From Bradyrhizobium sp. URHD0069 (lineage in GTDB: Bacteria > Pseudomonadota > Alphaproteobacteria > Rhizobiales > Xanthobacteraceae), in NCBI RefSeq assembly GCF_000701345.1, contig NZ_JNIJ01000024.1, forward strand, positions 35,639 through 99,638: a DNA stretch of 64,000 nucleotides. The letters run 5' to 3'. Position 1 is the first letter of the stretch. Every line of letters starts with the position of its first letter. The translations under genes were made by a program, and so were the position numbers. A model generated the notes under the pieces. It was given only the letters and a program-made list of their open reading frames with translations, ran no database searches and had not been told where the DNA came from. Shown here piece after piece: positions 1 through 9,476 of this stretch.

Positions 1-88
1 TACGGTCGAAACACGCTTAAAGTTAATCCTAACCAAGGCGCCCTCCTGCGATTAATTTTTTTTAAAAGTCGATCGTAGTCGCGATCCA

Positions 89-1003
89 TCAAGCCGCTTT
101 TGTGGACTTGACCTTGCTTGTGTCGATTTTCCAAAGCCGGGCCGTGTTACGCCACATGATCTTTTCCATGTCGTCCTTCGCTATGGGGCTCATGTGAAGC
201 TGCGGCGCGAGTTTCTCAAAGCTGCGGAACATGTCCGCCGCCATGTGGGTGTGCGAATTCTCGGAGCCGAAAAGAAGCTTGTGATATCCGCAAATATTTC
301 CGAAGTCCTTTACGGTTCGCAGCACCTTTTCCGCGCCAAACCATCCCCAATACGCCATATCCGCATGGACGTTGTCCCACTTGGCAATGAGGGCCATGCA
401 TTCATCGACCCATGGCCAGCCGACATGCGCGACGATTATTTTGAGATCAGGAAATTTCGCCGCAACGTCATCAAGCAGGTAGGGCTGCTGAAATTTCATC
501 GGAGCGTTTTTGCACGGCGTCCATCCCATATGAATTTGCATGGGGATGTCGAGATCGCTGAGCGTTTTATAGATTGGATCCAGACGACTGTCGCGAGGAT
601 CGAAATGATCGTAGGACGGATACAGCTTGCAGGCTTGGAAACCATGTTGCTTCACGCAACGCTTGATCTCTTCGACCGATGCAGCAACATCACGAAGGGG
701 ATCCACGCTGCAAGTCAATGCGAACCTGTCGGGTGCTGCGCTTTTGACTTCGAGCAAATAATCATTCGGAGTGTAGGGTCCGCCGTCGTTGGGATAGACG
801 CGCCGGTGGTCAGACGTCATGATGCACGCCATGTCCACACCGGTTCGATCCATTTGATACACAAGCCTTTCGCCGACCGTCATAGCGGGCTTGTCGTACG
901 TCCAGTTGTGCATCCCGCCCCAGGCAGCATAGAGCTCTTCAATCCACCATTCCGGGTAGTGTTTTCCCAGTTCGCCCGCGTGAATATGGCAATCGATTAT
1001 CAT
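89..1003 (-). CDS. Amidohydrolase family protein (amidohydrolase-2 type)
   Basis: A 304-residue metal-dependent hydrolase with the PF04909-type TIM-barrel layout. The N-terminal DCHIHAG motif supplies the H6-x-H8 pair, followed by QIHMGW (H158), IVAHVGW (H193) and FGSENSH near 246-251. Relatives usually have FGSD at the last motif, so E248 in place of Asp is slightly odd. The family includes decarboxylases and lactonases of aromatic or dicarboxylic acids; the substrate cannot be read here. There is no signal peptide, so it is cytoplasmic. The gene is divergent from the GntR/FCD regulator, which probably controls it. Confidence 0.85.
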   Translation of the reverse strand: MIIDCHIHAGELGKHYPEWWIEELYAAWGGMHNWTYDKPAMTVGERLVYQMDRTGVDMACIMTSDHRRVYPNDGGPYTPNDYLLEVKSAAPDRFALTCSVDPLRDVAASVEEIKRCVKQHGFQACKLYPSYDHFDPRDSRLDPIYKTLSDLDIPMQIHMGWTPCKNAPMKFQQPYLLDDVAAKFPDLKIIVAHVGWPWVDECMALIAKWDNVHADMAYWGWFGAEKVLRTVKDFGNICGYHKLLFGSENSHTHMAADMFRSFEKLAPQLHMSPIAKDDMEKIMWRNTARLWKIDTSKVKSTKAA

Positions 1004-1155
1004 TCACTCTCTCCTTGTTTCGTTTGAGCCGGGCCGCGCATGCGGCTACCTTCTATGGCGATGTTGTGGCAACAACTCCCAGTCGTATCGATTCCTGCCT
1101 TTCAGTCACCCGAAGCCGATCACGATTTATATCTTTGATATTGCTATATATTAGT

Positions 1156-1169
1156 ACACTGATTAGTGT
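1156..1169. promoter_or_regulatory. Candidate GntR operator in the divergent intergenic region
   Basis: ACACTGATTAGTGT is a perfect 5-bp inverted repeat with a 4-nt spacer, inside an AT-rich stretch between the amidohydrolase and the GntR/FCD regulator. Short dyads in this position are typical operators of self-regulated GntR proteins. Assignment to this regulator is inference. Confidence 0.35.
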
Positions 1170-1196
1170 GATCACAGTGAGGCTATCTGCTGAGTT

Positions 1197-1955
1197 ATGG
1201 CTATGTCAATCCCGTCTGCATCAAAAATATCTGCGCGTCCGACTGTCCGAAGAAAGCCTCTCAATCGAGCGACTATCAGCGATCAGATCTATGCGCAGCT
1301 GTGCCTATCACTCGCATCGGGTGAGCTTGCGCCAGGCGAAAGGCTTTCAATCCGGAAAGTTGCAGCCACACTTGGCGTCTCGATGATGCCCGTGCGTGAA
1401 GCGATCACGCGCTTGATTGTGGACAACGCCTTGGAGATTTTGCCGAACAAGGCCGTTCGCGTTCCAATCATGACGACTGAAATTTTTCGCGAGCTGACGA
1501 GCGTTCGAATTCACATCGAAGGGTTCGCCGCGGAACAGGCCGCGATTCATCGCACCGATGAGGAGCTCGATTTAATTAAAGAGCAAGAGGTGGCTTTCCG
1601 CGACGCCGTTACGAGTAGCAATCCCAGCAAGATCGAAGCATTGCGAGCCAACAAGAATTTGCACTTCATCATCTATCGCGCGAGTCATTTGCCGACGCTG
1701 CTGAGAATTACCGAAATGCTTTGGCTGAGAGTCGGCCCCATCATCAATCTCGATTTGGATTCGTCTGTCGTTCAGGGTGCCAAAACGGCTCTGGCGCAGC
1801 ACGCTCGTCTGGTTCATGCCATCCAAACCCGAGATGCGGCGACGGCCCGCGACGCGCTCGCAGCCGACCTGCTTGGCACGGCGAATTTCGTTCTTGAATC
1901 GACACGATTGCGCGAGAATAATTTGCCTTTGCCATTGAGCGATTTTGGCCATTGA
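1197..1955 (+). CDS. GntR family transcriptional regulator (FadR/FCD subfamily)
   Basis: A 252-residue regulator. Residues about 26-90 form the GntR winged helix (ISDQIYAQLCLSLASGEL, then LSIRKVAATLGVSMMPVREAI). Residues about 95-235 are the all-helical FCD effector domain, with its metal or ligand pocket around the FRELTSVRIHIEGFA and NKNLHFIIYRAS segments. FCD regulators usually repress a neighbouring catabolic operon and are released by a carboxylate; the divergent amidohydrolase is the obvious target. The upstream ribosome site is weak, so a start at codon 3 is also possible. Confidence 0.88.
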   Translation: MAMSIPSASKISARPTVRRKPLNRATISDQIYAQLCLSLASGELAPGERLSIRKVAATLGVSMMPVREAITRLIVDNALEILPNKAVRVPIMTTEIFRELTSVRIHIEGFAAEQAAIHRTDEELDLIKEQEVAFRDAVTSSNPSKIEALRANKNLHFIIYRASHLPTLLRITEMLWLRVGPIINLDLDSSVVQGAKTALAQHARLVHAIQTRDAATARDALAADLLGTANFVLESTRLRENNLPLPLSDFGH

Positions 1956-2029
1956 GCGATTTTGCCTAGTCGGCTCGCGGAGCAGCCGAGATTGGCTATC
2001 CACCTTTTGCAGGAGCGCTGGCGCAAAAT

Positions 2030-2045
2030 TGTGATCTAAATCACG
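2030..2045. promoter_or_regulatory. CRP/FNR-type dyad upstream of the caspase gene
   Basis: TGTGATCTAAATCACG matches the TGTGA-N6-TCAC(A/G) pattern of CRP/FNR-family regulators. It lies about 180 bp before the likely caspase-like start. Three copies of a TGCCTCGT-containing unit follow at about 2067-2108. Function is inferred from pattern only. Confidence 0.4.
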
Positions 2046-2224
2046 CAGCCGTGGCCCGATTCAGTATTTGCCTCGTTGCAATATTCTGCCTCGTATTTTG
2101 CCTCGTTGACGGCCAGCAAGGATTTGGGTGATAGCTGATTTTAGTGGCGCGAAGTGTGGTTTTTGCGTGTATTCTGTCACGACGCTTTGCAGCAAGATAT
2201 TCGATTCTGCCAAGGGGCTTTCAG

Positions 2225-3664
2225 ATGCGTTATTTTACCCTCATTATTTCCCTGTTTTGTCTAGTGTTGTCAGCGCAAACGGCCAAGGCCGACCGGCGCG
2301 TCGCGTTTGTCGTCGGCAATGGCGCCTACAAGAACGTGGCACCTCTCCCCAATCCTGCGATCGACGCCAAGTCGATGGCCGGCGTACTTCGCAATGTGGG
2401 CTTTGAGGTTGTCGAAGGCACCAATCTTACCCGCGATAAGATGACCGAGCGGCTGCTCGAATTCGGCAAGAAGGCGCAAGGCGCCGACGTCGCGGTATTT
2501 TTCTACGCCGGCCACGGCATCGCCATCAGCGGCACGAACTACTTGTTGCCTGTTGACGCCGACATCAAATCCGAAATGGACGTCAAGCTGGGCGCCGCGA
2601 TCAACATCGATCTCACGCTCGACCAGACCATGAGCGACGCCAAGGTCAAACTGGTGTTCCTCGACGCCTGCCGCGACAATCCGTTTGCCGCAAAGATCAA
2701 ATCGAATTCTGCGACCCGCAGCGTATCGGTACAGTCTGGCCTTGCGGAAATGAAATCCGGTGAAGGCACGCTGATCGCATTCGCGACAGGCCCCGGCCAG
2801 ACCGCATTGGACGGCCAGGAAGGCACCAACAGTCCATTTACGCGCGCTCTGATACGCCACATCGCGACGCCCGGCGTCGAGATCCAGCAGGCGATGACCG
2901 AGGTGCGCGCCCAAGTGAACCAGGAGACCAACAAGGGTCAATTGCCCTGGGGACACACCAACCTGATCGGTTCGGTTTATCTGAACCCGGCTGGGAAGCC
3001 TGCCGCCAATGCCGCGCCTTCGGCGCCGCCGGCTGTCGCCTCAAACTCCGGCGGTTCAGATGTCGAGCTCGAGTTTTGGCGCTCGGTCAAGGAATCGAAC
3101 AAGCCGGAAGAGCTCAATGCTTATCTGAGCAACTATCCCAACGGTCAGTTCAGATCGCTGGCGCTGGCCCGGATCGCCTCCCTGGAGAGCGGCCCGTCGA
3201 GCACGACCCGCAATCTGACGACGGGCATCGATCCCGCCACCTTTACCGAGCCATCCAACCAGACCACGGAAGATCAGATCGGTCTCGACAAAGGCCTGCG
3301 CCGTGACGTGCAGCGCCGGCTGACCGGCCTTGGTTTCGATACCAAGGTTACCGGTCAGTTCGACGAGCCGACCCGCGCCGTGATCACGCGCTGGCAGGTT
3401 GCCCGCGGTTATCCCAAGTCCGGCTATCTCAACAAGCTGCAGCACAAGGCGCTGCTGACCGAAATCATTGCAACGACGCAAACCAGTTCCAGCGACGAGG
3501 GCGAGGATCGGCCGGCTCGTCGTGCACGCCGCAGCAGCGGGGGCGGAGAAGGCGGCAGCGGTGGCAGCGCCCGTAGCAGCGCTCCAGCTCAAGCTCCACC
3601 TCCAGATCTCGCCGGGCCCGGGCGTTTCATCGGAGGCGTGGTGGGCGGCATTCTCGGACGCTGA
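2225..3664 (+). CDS. Secreted caspase-like protease (peptidase C14) with peptidoglycan-binding-like domain
   Basis: Started at ATG 2225, which follows AAGGGG and opens a clear Sec signal peptide (residues 1-22, ending AQTAKA); an earlier in-frame start would bury it. Residues 25-255 are a caspase/metacaspase fold, with catalytic His97 in YAGHG and Cys149 in FLDACRDNP. A FWRSVKESNKPEELNAYL module at 284-301 is common behind bacterial caspases. Residues about 355-412 look like a peptidoglycan-binding-1 repeat (VQRRLTGLGF, then TRAVITRWQ). The tail is rich in Ser, Gly and Arg and ends in a Gly-rich GGVVGGILGR. Bacterial homologues cleave after Arg or Lys; a periplasmic, wall-associated role is inferred. 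Confidence 0.85.
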   Translation: MRYFTLIISLFCLVLSAQTAKADRRVAFVVGNGAYKNVAPLPNPAIDAKSMAGVLRNVGFEVVEGTNLTRDKMTERLLEFGKKAQGADVAVFFYAGHGIAISGTNYLLPVDADIKSEMDVKLGAAINIDLTLDQTMSDAKVKLVFLDACRDNPFAAKIKSNSATRSVSVQSGLAEMKSGEGTLIAFATGPGQTALDGQEGTNSPFTRALIRHIATPGVEIQQAMTEVRAQVNQETNKGQLPWGHTNLIGSVYLNPAGKPAANAAPSAPPAVASNSGGSDVELEFWRSVKESNKPEELNAYLSNYPNGQFRSLALARIASLESGPSSTTRNLTTGIDPATFTEPSNQTTEDQIGLDKGLRRDVQRRLTGLGFDTKVTGQFDEPTRAVITRWQVARGYPKSGYLNKLQHKALLTEIIATTQTSSSDEGEDRPARRARRSSGGGEGGSGGSARSSAPAQAPPPDLAGPGRFIGGVVGGILGR

Positions 3665-3696
3665 TCATCCGATCGCCCAGCTACAGAATTTTCAAT

Positions 3697-3726
3697 TAAA
3701 AAGCCCGGCTCATGCCGGGCTTTTTC
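3697..3726 (+). terminator. Rho-independent terminator after the caspase gene
   Basis: AAAAAGCCCGGC, loop TCAT, then GCCGGGCTTTTT forms a GC stem ending in a T tract. It lies between the convergent caspase gene and the small secreted-protein gene, and may serve both strands. Confidence 0.85.
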
Positions 3727-3741
3727 ACTTCGAGCCTCAAT

Positions 3742-4062
3742 CTATTTAATGCACTCCGCGTGCCCATCGGTGAGTTTCACCATCTTGTCCCCGCCCGAGG
3801 TCAGCTGGCACATCTCCACTTCCTTGCCTGCCGGAACCGGTTTGGTGCAGGTGATCTGTGGATTGTTATTGTATTTGGTCGTTGAAAATTTGCAGGTCAC
3901 GGTACAGGAGGCGTCGCTCGCCAGCGAATTCGTCATCATGATGCTGGCGAGGTCATTGCCCGGCAAAATGACGCAGTTGAACGGGACCGATTCAGCGGAC
4001 GCCGGCGTCATTTGCAAGCCGACAAGTAGCGCGAGCCAGAGGCCCTTCAAATGCAAACGCAT
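3742..4062 (-). CDS. Hypothetical secreted cysteine-containing protein
   Basis: A 106-residue protein from ATG 4062 (MRLHLKGLWLALLVGLQ), which gives a normal signal peptide ending about SAES. The mature part has six Cys (CVIL, CTVTCKF, CTKP, CQLTS, CIK at the end), suggesting disulfides and a periplasmic location. It follows the BrnA-like gene by 13 nt, so it is likely the last gene of a cysK transcript. I do not recognise a family. Confidence 0.6.
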   Translation of the reverse strand: MRLHLKGLWLALLVGLQMTPASAESVPFNCVILPGNDLASIMMTNSLASDASCTVTCKFSTTKYNNNPQITCTKPVPAGKEVEMCQLTSGGDKMVKLTDGHAECIK

Positions 4063-4075
4063 CAACCGGCCCAGA

Positions 4076-4330
4076 TCATTTCCCGGCCGCCTTTCGCAGC
4101 GCCTCATTGATCCGATCCTGCCAACCCGGCCCCTCCTCCTGGAAGTGTTCGAGAACGTCCTGATCGATCCGCAGCGAAACAAGCTGCTTCACGCCGGGAA
4201 GCGCGGTTTTTTTAGGCGGCGCCTCCGGCACCTTGGTTGTGGTCCGCTTGAACGCCGCCTCAGCTTCGGTTCGGGCGTCGTTCAGGGTTCTCGGTCGTCG
4301 CGGTTGATCTGGCAGATTAGATTCCTTCAA
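4076..4330 (-). CDS. BrnA/DUF4415-like antitoxin without a partner toxin
   Basis: The C-terminal half, [13 protein letters not shown] then [14 protein letters not shown], is the ribbon-helix-helix signature of BrnA/DUF4415 antitoxins, which bind DNA and neutralise a BrnT RNase. The open frame extends upstream inside cysK, but the family-like part begins at TTG 4330 ([17 protein letters not shown]), giving 84 residues and a 14-nt overlap with cysK. No BrnT-like gene is adjacent: upstream is cysK, downstream a secreted protein. It is therefore an orphan, perhaps kept as a DNA-binding regulator. The start codon is uncertain. Confidence 0.65.
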   Translation of the reverse strand: MKESNLPDQPRRPRTLNDARTEAEAAFKRTTTKVPEAPPKKTALPGVKQLVSLRIDQDVLEHFQEEGPGWQDRINEALRKAAGK

Positions 4331-5294
4331 ACAGCACCATTGAAAGATAGCGCTCCGAAAACGACGGCACGACCGCGAGAATGGTCTTGCCCGCAGCTTC
4401 CGGCCGCTTGCCGATTTTAATTGCGGCTGCGATCGCGGCGCCGGAGGAGATGCCGCCGGCAATACCTTCGTTGCGCGCCAGCGCGCGTGTGATTTCGATC
4501 GCGGTAGCGCTGTCGACCTTGACGATCTCGTCGATCACGGAGCGGTCCAGGATGTCCGGAATGAACCCTGCGCCGATGCCCTGGATCTTGTGCGGGGAAT
4601 GCTGCCCGCCCGAGAGTACCGGACTTTCCTCGGGCTCCACGGCGACAATCCGCAGCGACGGCTTGCGGGGTTTGAGCACCTGCCCCACCCCGGTGATGGT
4701 GCCGCCGGTGCCGACGCCCGCGACGAAGTAATCGATGTTGCCGCCGGTGTCGTTCCAGATTTCCTCCGCGGTGGTGCGGCGGTGAATTTCGGGATTGGCG
4801 AGATTCTTGAACTGGTTCGGCATGACGGCGTTGGGCGTAGTCCGCACCAGTTCTTCCGCGGTCGCGATCGAGCCCTTCATGCCTTGGGCAGCCGGTGTCA
4901 GAATGATTTCAGCGCCGAGAAACGCCAGCATCTTGCGCCGCTCGATCGACATCGATTCCGGCATCACCAGCTTCAGCCGGTAGCCACGAGAAGCGGCGAC
5001 GAAAGCCAGCGCGATGCCGGTATTCCCCGATGTCGGTTCGATCAGCACGGTATCGGCGTTGATCACGCCCGCTCTTTCCATCGCGATGATCATCGCAGCG
5101 CCAATGCGGTCCTTCACGCTCGCTGCCGGATTGAAATACTCCAGCTTGGCGAGAATTGTCGCGCGGACGCCGTGCGCCTCCGGCAATCTGCGCAGGCGGA
5201 CGATTGGCGTATCGCCGATCGCGTCAACGATGCTGTCGAAGACACGGCCCCGGCCCGGACGGTGCAGTGCACTCGTAGCTGTCGGCGCGTCCAT
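4317..5294 (-). CDS. cysK: Cysteine synthase A (O-acetylserine sulfhydrylase)
   Basis: A 325-residue PLP enzyme converting O-acetylserine and sulfide to cysteine. [14 protein letters not shown] holds the Schiff-base lysine, TSGNTGIAL binds the PLP phosphate region, and [10 protein letters not shown] and [10 protein letters not shown] are the family glycine loops. ATG 5294 is preferred over an earlier start because AGGAG lies 6 nt upstream. The gene appears to head a short minus-strand operon with the BrnA-like and secreted-protein genes. Confidence 0.92.
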   Translation of the reverse strand: MDAPTATSALHRPGRGRVFDSIVDAIGDTPIVRLRRLPEAHGVRATILAKLEYFNPAASVKDRIGAAMIIAMERAGVINADTVLIEPTSGNTGIALAFVAASRGYRLKLVMPESMSIERRKMLAFLGAEIILTPAAQGMKGSIATAEELVRTTPNAVMPNQFKNLANPEIHRRTTAEEIWNDTGGNIDYFVAGVGTGGTITGVGQVLKPRKPSLRIVAVEPEESPVLSGGQHSPHKIQGIGAGFIPDILDRSVIDEIVKVDSATAIEITRALARNEGIAGGISSGAAIAAAIKIGKRPEAAGKTILAVVPSFSERYLSMVLFEGI

Positions 5295-5513
5295 GACGAA
5301 CTCCTGTGGCGGCAATTTGCACGAAATCAGAGGCTATTCCTTCCTTTAGGGTGGCATGTGTCCGCGTGCAAGCCAGAATTCGGACAAGTTGCTAATGCGC
5401 TGCATCACAACCGATAATAATCAAATTACGTAAAACCAACGCATTTGTGTTGCGACATCGTCAAATAAATCGGTTTATGTTAGCATCAGGTCCAGCTCGC
5501 AAGAGAGGTCACG

Positions 5514-5729
5514 ATGCCAGCAATTGCTGAAATCCTGTCGACCGCCGCGCCCAGCACCGACCCGCGCGTATGTGATTTGCCAACCTGCCCGGTTTGCGCG
5601 GACTCCATGATAGCTGCGGAAGCGTCCGCCTTTGTTTCCGACAACCTCATCAGCTATCTCTGGACCTGCGATACCTGCGGTTACGGTTTCGTGACCAAGC
5701 ACTCGCTGAAGCGATTTGCCTGCAACTAG
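5514..5729 (+). CDS. Small zinc-ribbon protein
   Basis: A 71-residue protein with a treble-clef or zinc-ribbon pattern: CPVC near residues 25-28 and CDTC near 53-56. AGAGAGG precedes the ATG. There is no membrane segment or signal peptide. Such short proteins are common in rhizobia and often annotated hypothetical; a nucleic-acid or protein-binding role is possible. It lies divergent from cysK with about 220 nt between them. Confidence 0.65.
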   Translation: MPAIAEILSTAAPSTDPRVCDLPTCPVCADSMIAAEASAFVSDNLISYLWTCDTCGYGFVTKHSLKRFACN

Positions 5730-5757
5730 GCTTTCTTTCAATTAGGCTGTGATCGCG

Positions 5758-5896
5758 TTTAGCGCGGTGCGATGTAGCTCTTCGCCCATTCGGTGCGCGT
5801 TGCGCTCGGCAAAGCTTTCGAACGTGACGTTCGAAATCGTATCCCTGATGTCGTGCATCAGGCGCTGGTCGTACGCGACGTTGATTTCCGACAACC
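5758..5896 (-). pseudogene. tgt: Duplicated 3' end of tgt (fragment)
   Basis: This 139-nt stretch matches the last ~45 codons of the intact tgt (7038-7174) with scattered substitutions and a one- or two-base indel. On the minus strand it still reads SEINVAYDQRLMHDIRD then FESFAE. No start or catalytic part is present, so it is a non-functional remnant. Confidence 0.8.
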
Positions 5897-6390
5897 CATC
5901 GCCCCCCGGCAGCGATGAGGAGATCGACCGGACCAAGCAAGAGTTTGATATCCACGAGGTCCGCTTGGTCTTTTCAAGAAGCTGTGATCATTCCGGCAGG
6001 ATCGCGACCCCAGCGTTCCGGCATTCAATCGCCTCCCCCGGGGCGATGGTGCCGTCATCGACCCGGATCAAGGGTAAAGCGACGTGATAGGCACCGTCAT
6101 GCTAAGCCAAGGAGACCATGAGGGCACAAGCGAAACCTATCACCAAGATGCCCGCAGTAATTGCCGAGACCAGATCAATTGACCTTGGGTGCTCCCCTCC
6201 GCTGATCAAGTCGAAATGTCTAGAGCGGCTTTCGTCCCGATATGTATGAAGGTGCATGGCAACCATCCCCGTGCGTGTTCGCCGCCATTCAACCCACTAT
6301 TGCCAAGATAGTTCCTCACAATTCGCCGACGCGAGCTTCCGGCTCTTTGCTGGAGCTTCTATGCCGCCGCAGGTCTCCCCTGTCGACACC

Positions 6391-6530
6391 TCAAGCGACG
6401 ATCTTGAGCACTTCATCCGGCAAGCGCCTTTGCAGCGCCCTGGCCTCGTCTCAAGGCGCTCGCATCCAGACGTCCCGCTCCTCCTCGGTGGTCAGGATCA
6501 CCGGCATGGCCTTGGGATGGGTCTCGCGAC
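6391..6530 (-). pseudogene. SRAP (YedK/HMCES-like) C-terminal remnant
   Basis: On the minus strand this reads HPKAMPVILTTEEERDVWM, then RAP, a stop, DEARALQRRLPDEVLKIVA. That is the C-terminal signature of SOS-response-associated peptidases, proteins that crosslink abasic sites in single-stranded DNA. The Trp codon after RAP has become TGA, so the fragment is dead. The matching N-terminus lies at 6976-7027. Confidence 0.75.
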
Positions 6531-6642
6531 GAACAGCTTGGCCGCTACTATCGCGCTAAAGAAGAATTTAATGGCGGCGGTGCGGTTCTCTCTTAGTTGC
6601 AATGGATAAGAACCATTACTTGCACAGGAAAGGAGAAGAACC

Positions 6643-6888
6643 ATGAAACTTACGAAAATAGCACTAGCCACTGCGTTCGCGCTCTCGGGTACGGTTGCGT
6701 TTGCGCACACGCTTCGTCATGAGTCGAGGGTCAGGACCTATCCCATGTATAGGGATGCTGCGCCGTCAGTCGCCTTGCATCCGAACTACGGCAATCCCAA
6801 CGGCAATCCAGACGGTCCGACCACATTGAGCGGAACCGGCTCCTCGTCGTTCGGCGGCTCGTCGCCTGGCACCAGTGGCTACAACTAA
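6643..6888 (+). CDS. Small secreted Gly/Ser-rich protein
   Basis: An 81-residue protein with AAAGGAG just upstream of its ATG. Residues 1-21 (MKLTKIALATAFALSG start, cleaved near AFA-HT) form a signal peptide. The mature part is rich in Asn, Gly, Pro and Ser (YGNPNGNPDG, then SSSFGGSSPGTSGYN) and looks disordered. It sits between the two halves of the broken SRAP gene and has its own terminator. The family is unrecognised; exported small protein is all that can be said. Confidence 0.65.
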   Translation: MKLTKIALATAFALSGTVAFAHTLRHESRVRTYPMYRDAAPSVALHPNYGNPNGNPDGPTTLSGTGSSSFGGSSPGTSGYN

Positions 6889-6922
6889 AAGAAAGCCCCG
6901 CATTTACGCGGGGCTTTCTTTC
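6889..6922 (+). terminator. Rho-independent terminator
   Basis: AAAGAAAGCCCCGC, loop ATTTAC, GCGGGGCTTTCTTT forms a long stem with a T-rich end just after the stop of the small secreted-protein gene. Confidence 0.85.
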
Positions 6923-6975
6923 GCGCTCTTCGGAGCTAACCCAGCCTTCATCGCCGGCGTGCTTCCGCTTCCGTT

Positions 6976-7027
6976 TGAGCGCGATGATCGTGGCTTGGTT
7001 CGTGGTAATCGAATAGAGATTGCACAT
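6976..7027 (-). pseudogene. SRAP N-terminal remnant
   Basis: ATG 7027 begins MCNLYSITTNQATIIAL, the invariant SRAP start in which Cys2 is the catalytic residue. After about 17 codons the frame leaves the family. The C-terminal remnant lies about 450 nt away on the same strand, past the small secreted-protein gene, so the gene was split or deleted internally. Confidence 0.72.
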
Positions 7028-7038
7028 CGTGTTACCAT

Positions 7039-8171
<1,133 letters not shown>

Positions 8172-8172
<1 letters not shown>

Positions 8173-9251
8173 CAGGTGGACTTATCACGAAACAGCAGAC
8201 AGGCGTCGCCGTAGGAATAGAACCGGTAGCCGCTTTGGATCGCGTGGGCGTAGGCGTGTTTCATGGTGTCGAGACCGCAGAATGCCGAGACCAGCATGAA
8301 CAGCGTCGAACGCGGCAGGTGAAAATTGCTCAGGAGAATATCGACTGCGCGAAAGCGGTAGCCCGGCGTAATGAAGATCGCGGTTTCAGCCGTGAACGGC
8401 ACGATCATGCCATCTTCCGCGGTGGCGCTTTCCAGGAGCCGCAGCGAGGTGGTGCCGACCGCGACAATGCGACCGCCCTTCGCCTTCGCCGCATTCAGCG
8501 CGTTAGCCGTATGGCGGGAGATGCAGCCCCATTCGGCGTGCATCTTGTGCCCCGTCGTGTCATCCACCTTGACCGGCAGGAAGGTCCCTGCCCCGACATG
8601 CAGCGTGACGCGGTGAATCTCGATACCGCGCTCACGCAAAGCCGTTTCCAGCCCCGAGGTAAAATGCAATCCTGCAGTCGGCGCCGCGACCGCGCCTTCG
8701 TTGGCCGCGAACATGGTCTGGTAGTCGCTGGCATCGCGATCATCGGCGGCGCGCTTGCCGGCGATGTAGGGCGGTAGCGGCGGGCTGCCGAGATCGGCGA
8801 TGGCCTGTTCGAGCGCCGGCCCGTGAAATGAAAACGACAGCGTGATCTCGCCGTCCTCGCCCTTGTGTTCGACTTGCGCATCGAGGTGACCGAGAAGGCA
8901 TACCTTGCCCTCATTGCCGAAGCGAACCACATCGCCCGGCGACAGCTTTTTGGCAGGCTTGACCAGCGCCTGCCAGCGAGAGCCGTCGAGCCGCTTGATC
9001 AGTGTCGCCTCGATCTTCGGTTCGGTGTCGCGGCCGATGCGTCGGCCTTTGAGCTGGGCCGCGATCACTTTGGTGTCGTTCACCACCAGTTGGTCGCCGG
9101 GCTCGAGCCATTGCGGAAGATCGGCAATCAGGCGGTCGCGCAAGACGCCGTCGGGCTGCACAATCAGCATCCGAGCGGAATCGCGCGGGCTCGCCGGGCG
9201 CAGCGCGATGCTGCCGGAGGGGAGTTCGAAATCGAAGAGGTCGGTGCGCAT
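8172..9251 (-). CDS. queA: S-adenosylmethionine:tRNA ribosyltransferase-isomerase
   Basis: A 359-residue enzyme that adds the ribose-derived epoxycyclopentanediol of SAM to preQ1-tRNA, giving epoxyqueuosine, the step after Tgt. Family marks are the N-terminal [31 protein letters not shown] and [21 protein letters not shown] 9251 gives this standard N-terminus; an earlier in-frame start only adds unlike sequence. It is directly coupled to tgt. Confidence 0.95.
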
Positions 9252-9302
9252 GGAAATCGGGACTCGATCGTCCTGGCGCGAGCCGGGACTGTGAAGCACG
9301 GT

Positions 9303-9460
9303 CCTTCACCTCTCCCGGGGGAGAGGTCGGAGACTGATTGCAGCGAAGACTTCGGGTGAGGGCGTACGGATCCTGTGGGAACAAGACCCCTCACCCGCTC
9401 CCCCAGGCGCGCACGTGCGCCGCCGGGTTCGCGACCTCTCCCCAACGGGGAGAGGTGAAG
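9303..9460. repeat. Intergenic inverted-repeat element (CCTCTCCC type)
   Basis: Two short palindromes, CCTTCACCTCTCCCGGGG...GAGAGGTCGG at 9303-9330 and CGACCTCTCCCC...GGGGAGAGGTGAAG at 9432-9460, face each other around a spacer between the downstream cyclophilin gene and queA. The pattern resembles rhizobial dispersed intergenic repeats. It could fold in the queA leader RNA. Confidence 0.65.
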
Positions 9461-9476
9461 AAATTCAGCTGCCGGC

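Larger units (their letters stand above)
5730..6642. other. Gene-debris region beside tgt
   Basis: No intact gene is credible here. It holds the tgt 3' copy (5758-5896), a minus-strand fragment at about 5997-6094 that reads YHVALPLIRVDDGTIAPGEA before a stop and resembles the end of some small hypothetical protein, and the SRAP C-terminal remnant (6391-6530). The plus-strand open frames across 6242-6609 are antisense to that remnant. Confidence 0.6.

Noticed and set aside
194..1027. Plus-strand open frame opposite the amidohydrolase
   Set aside because: The minus-strand gene has all metal-site motifs; the plus-strand product shows none.
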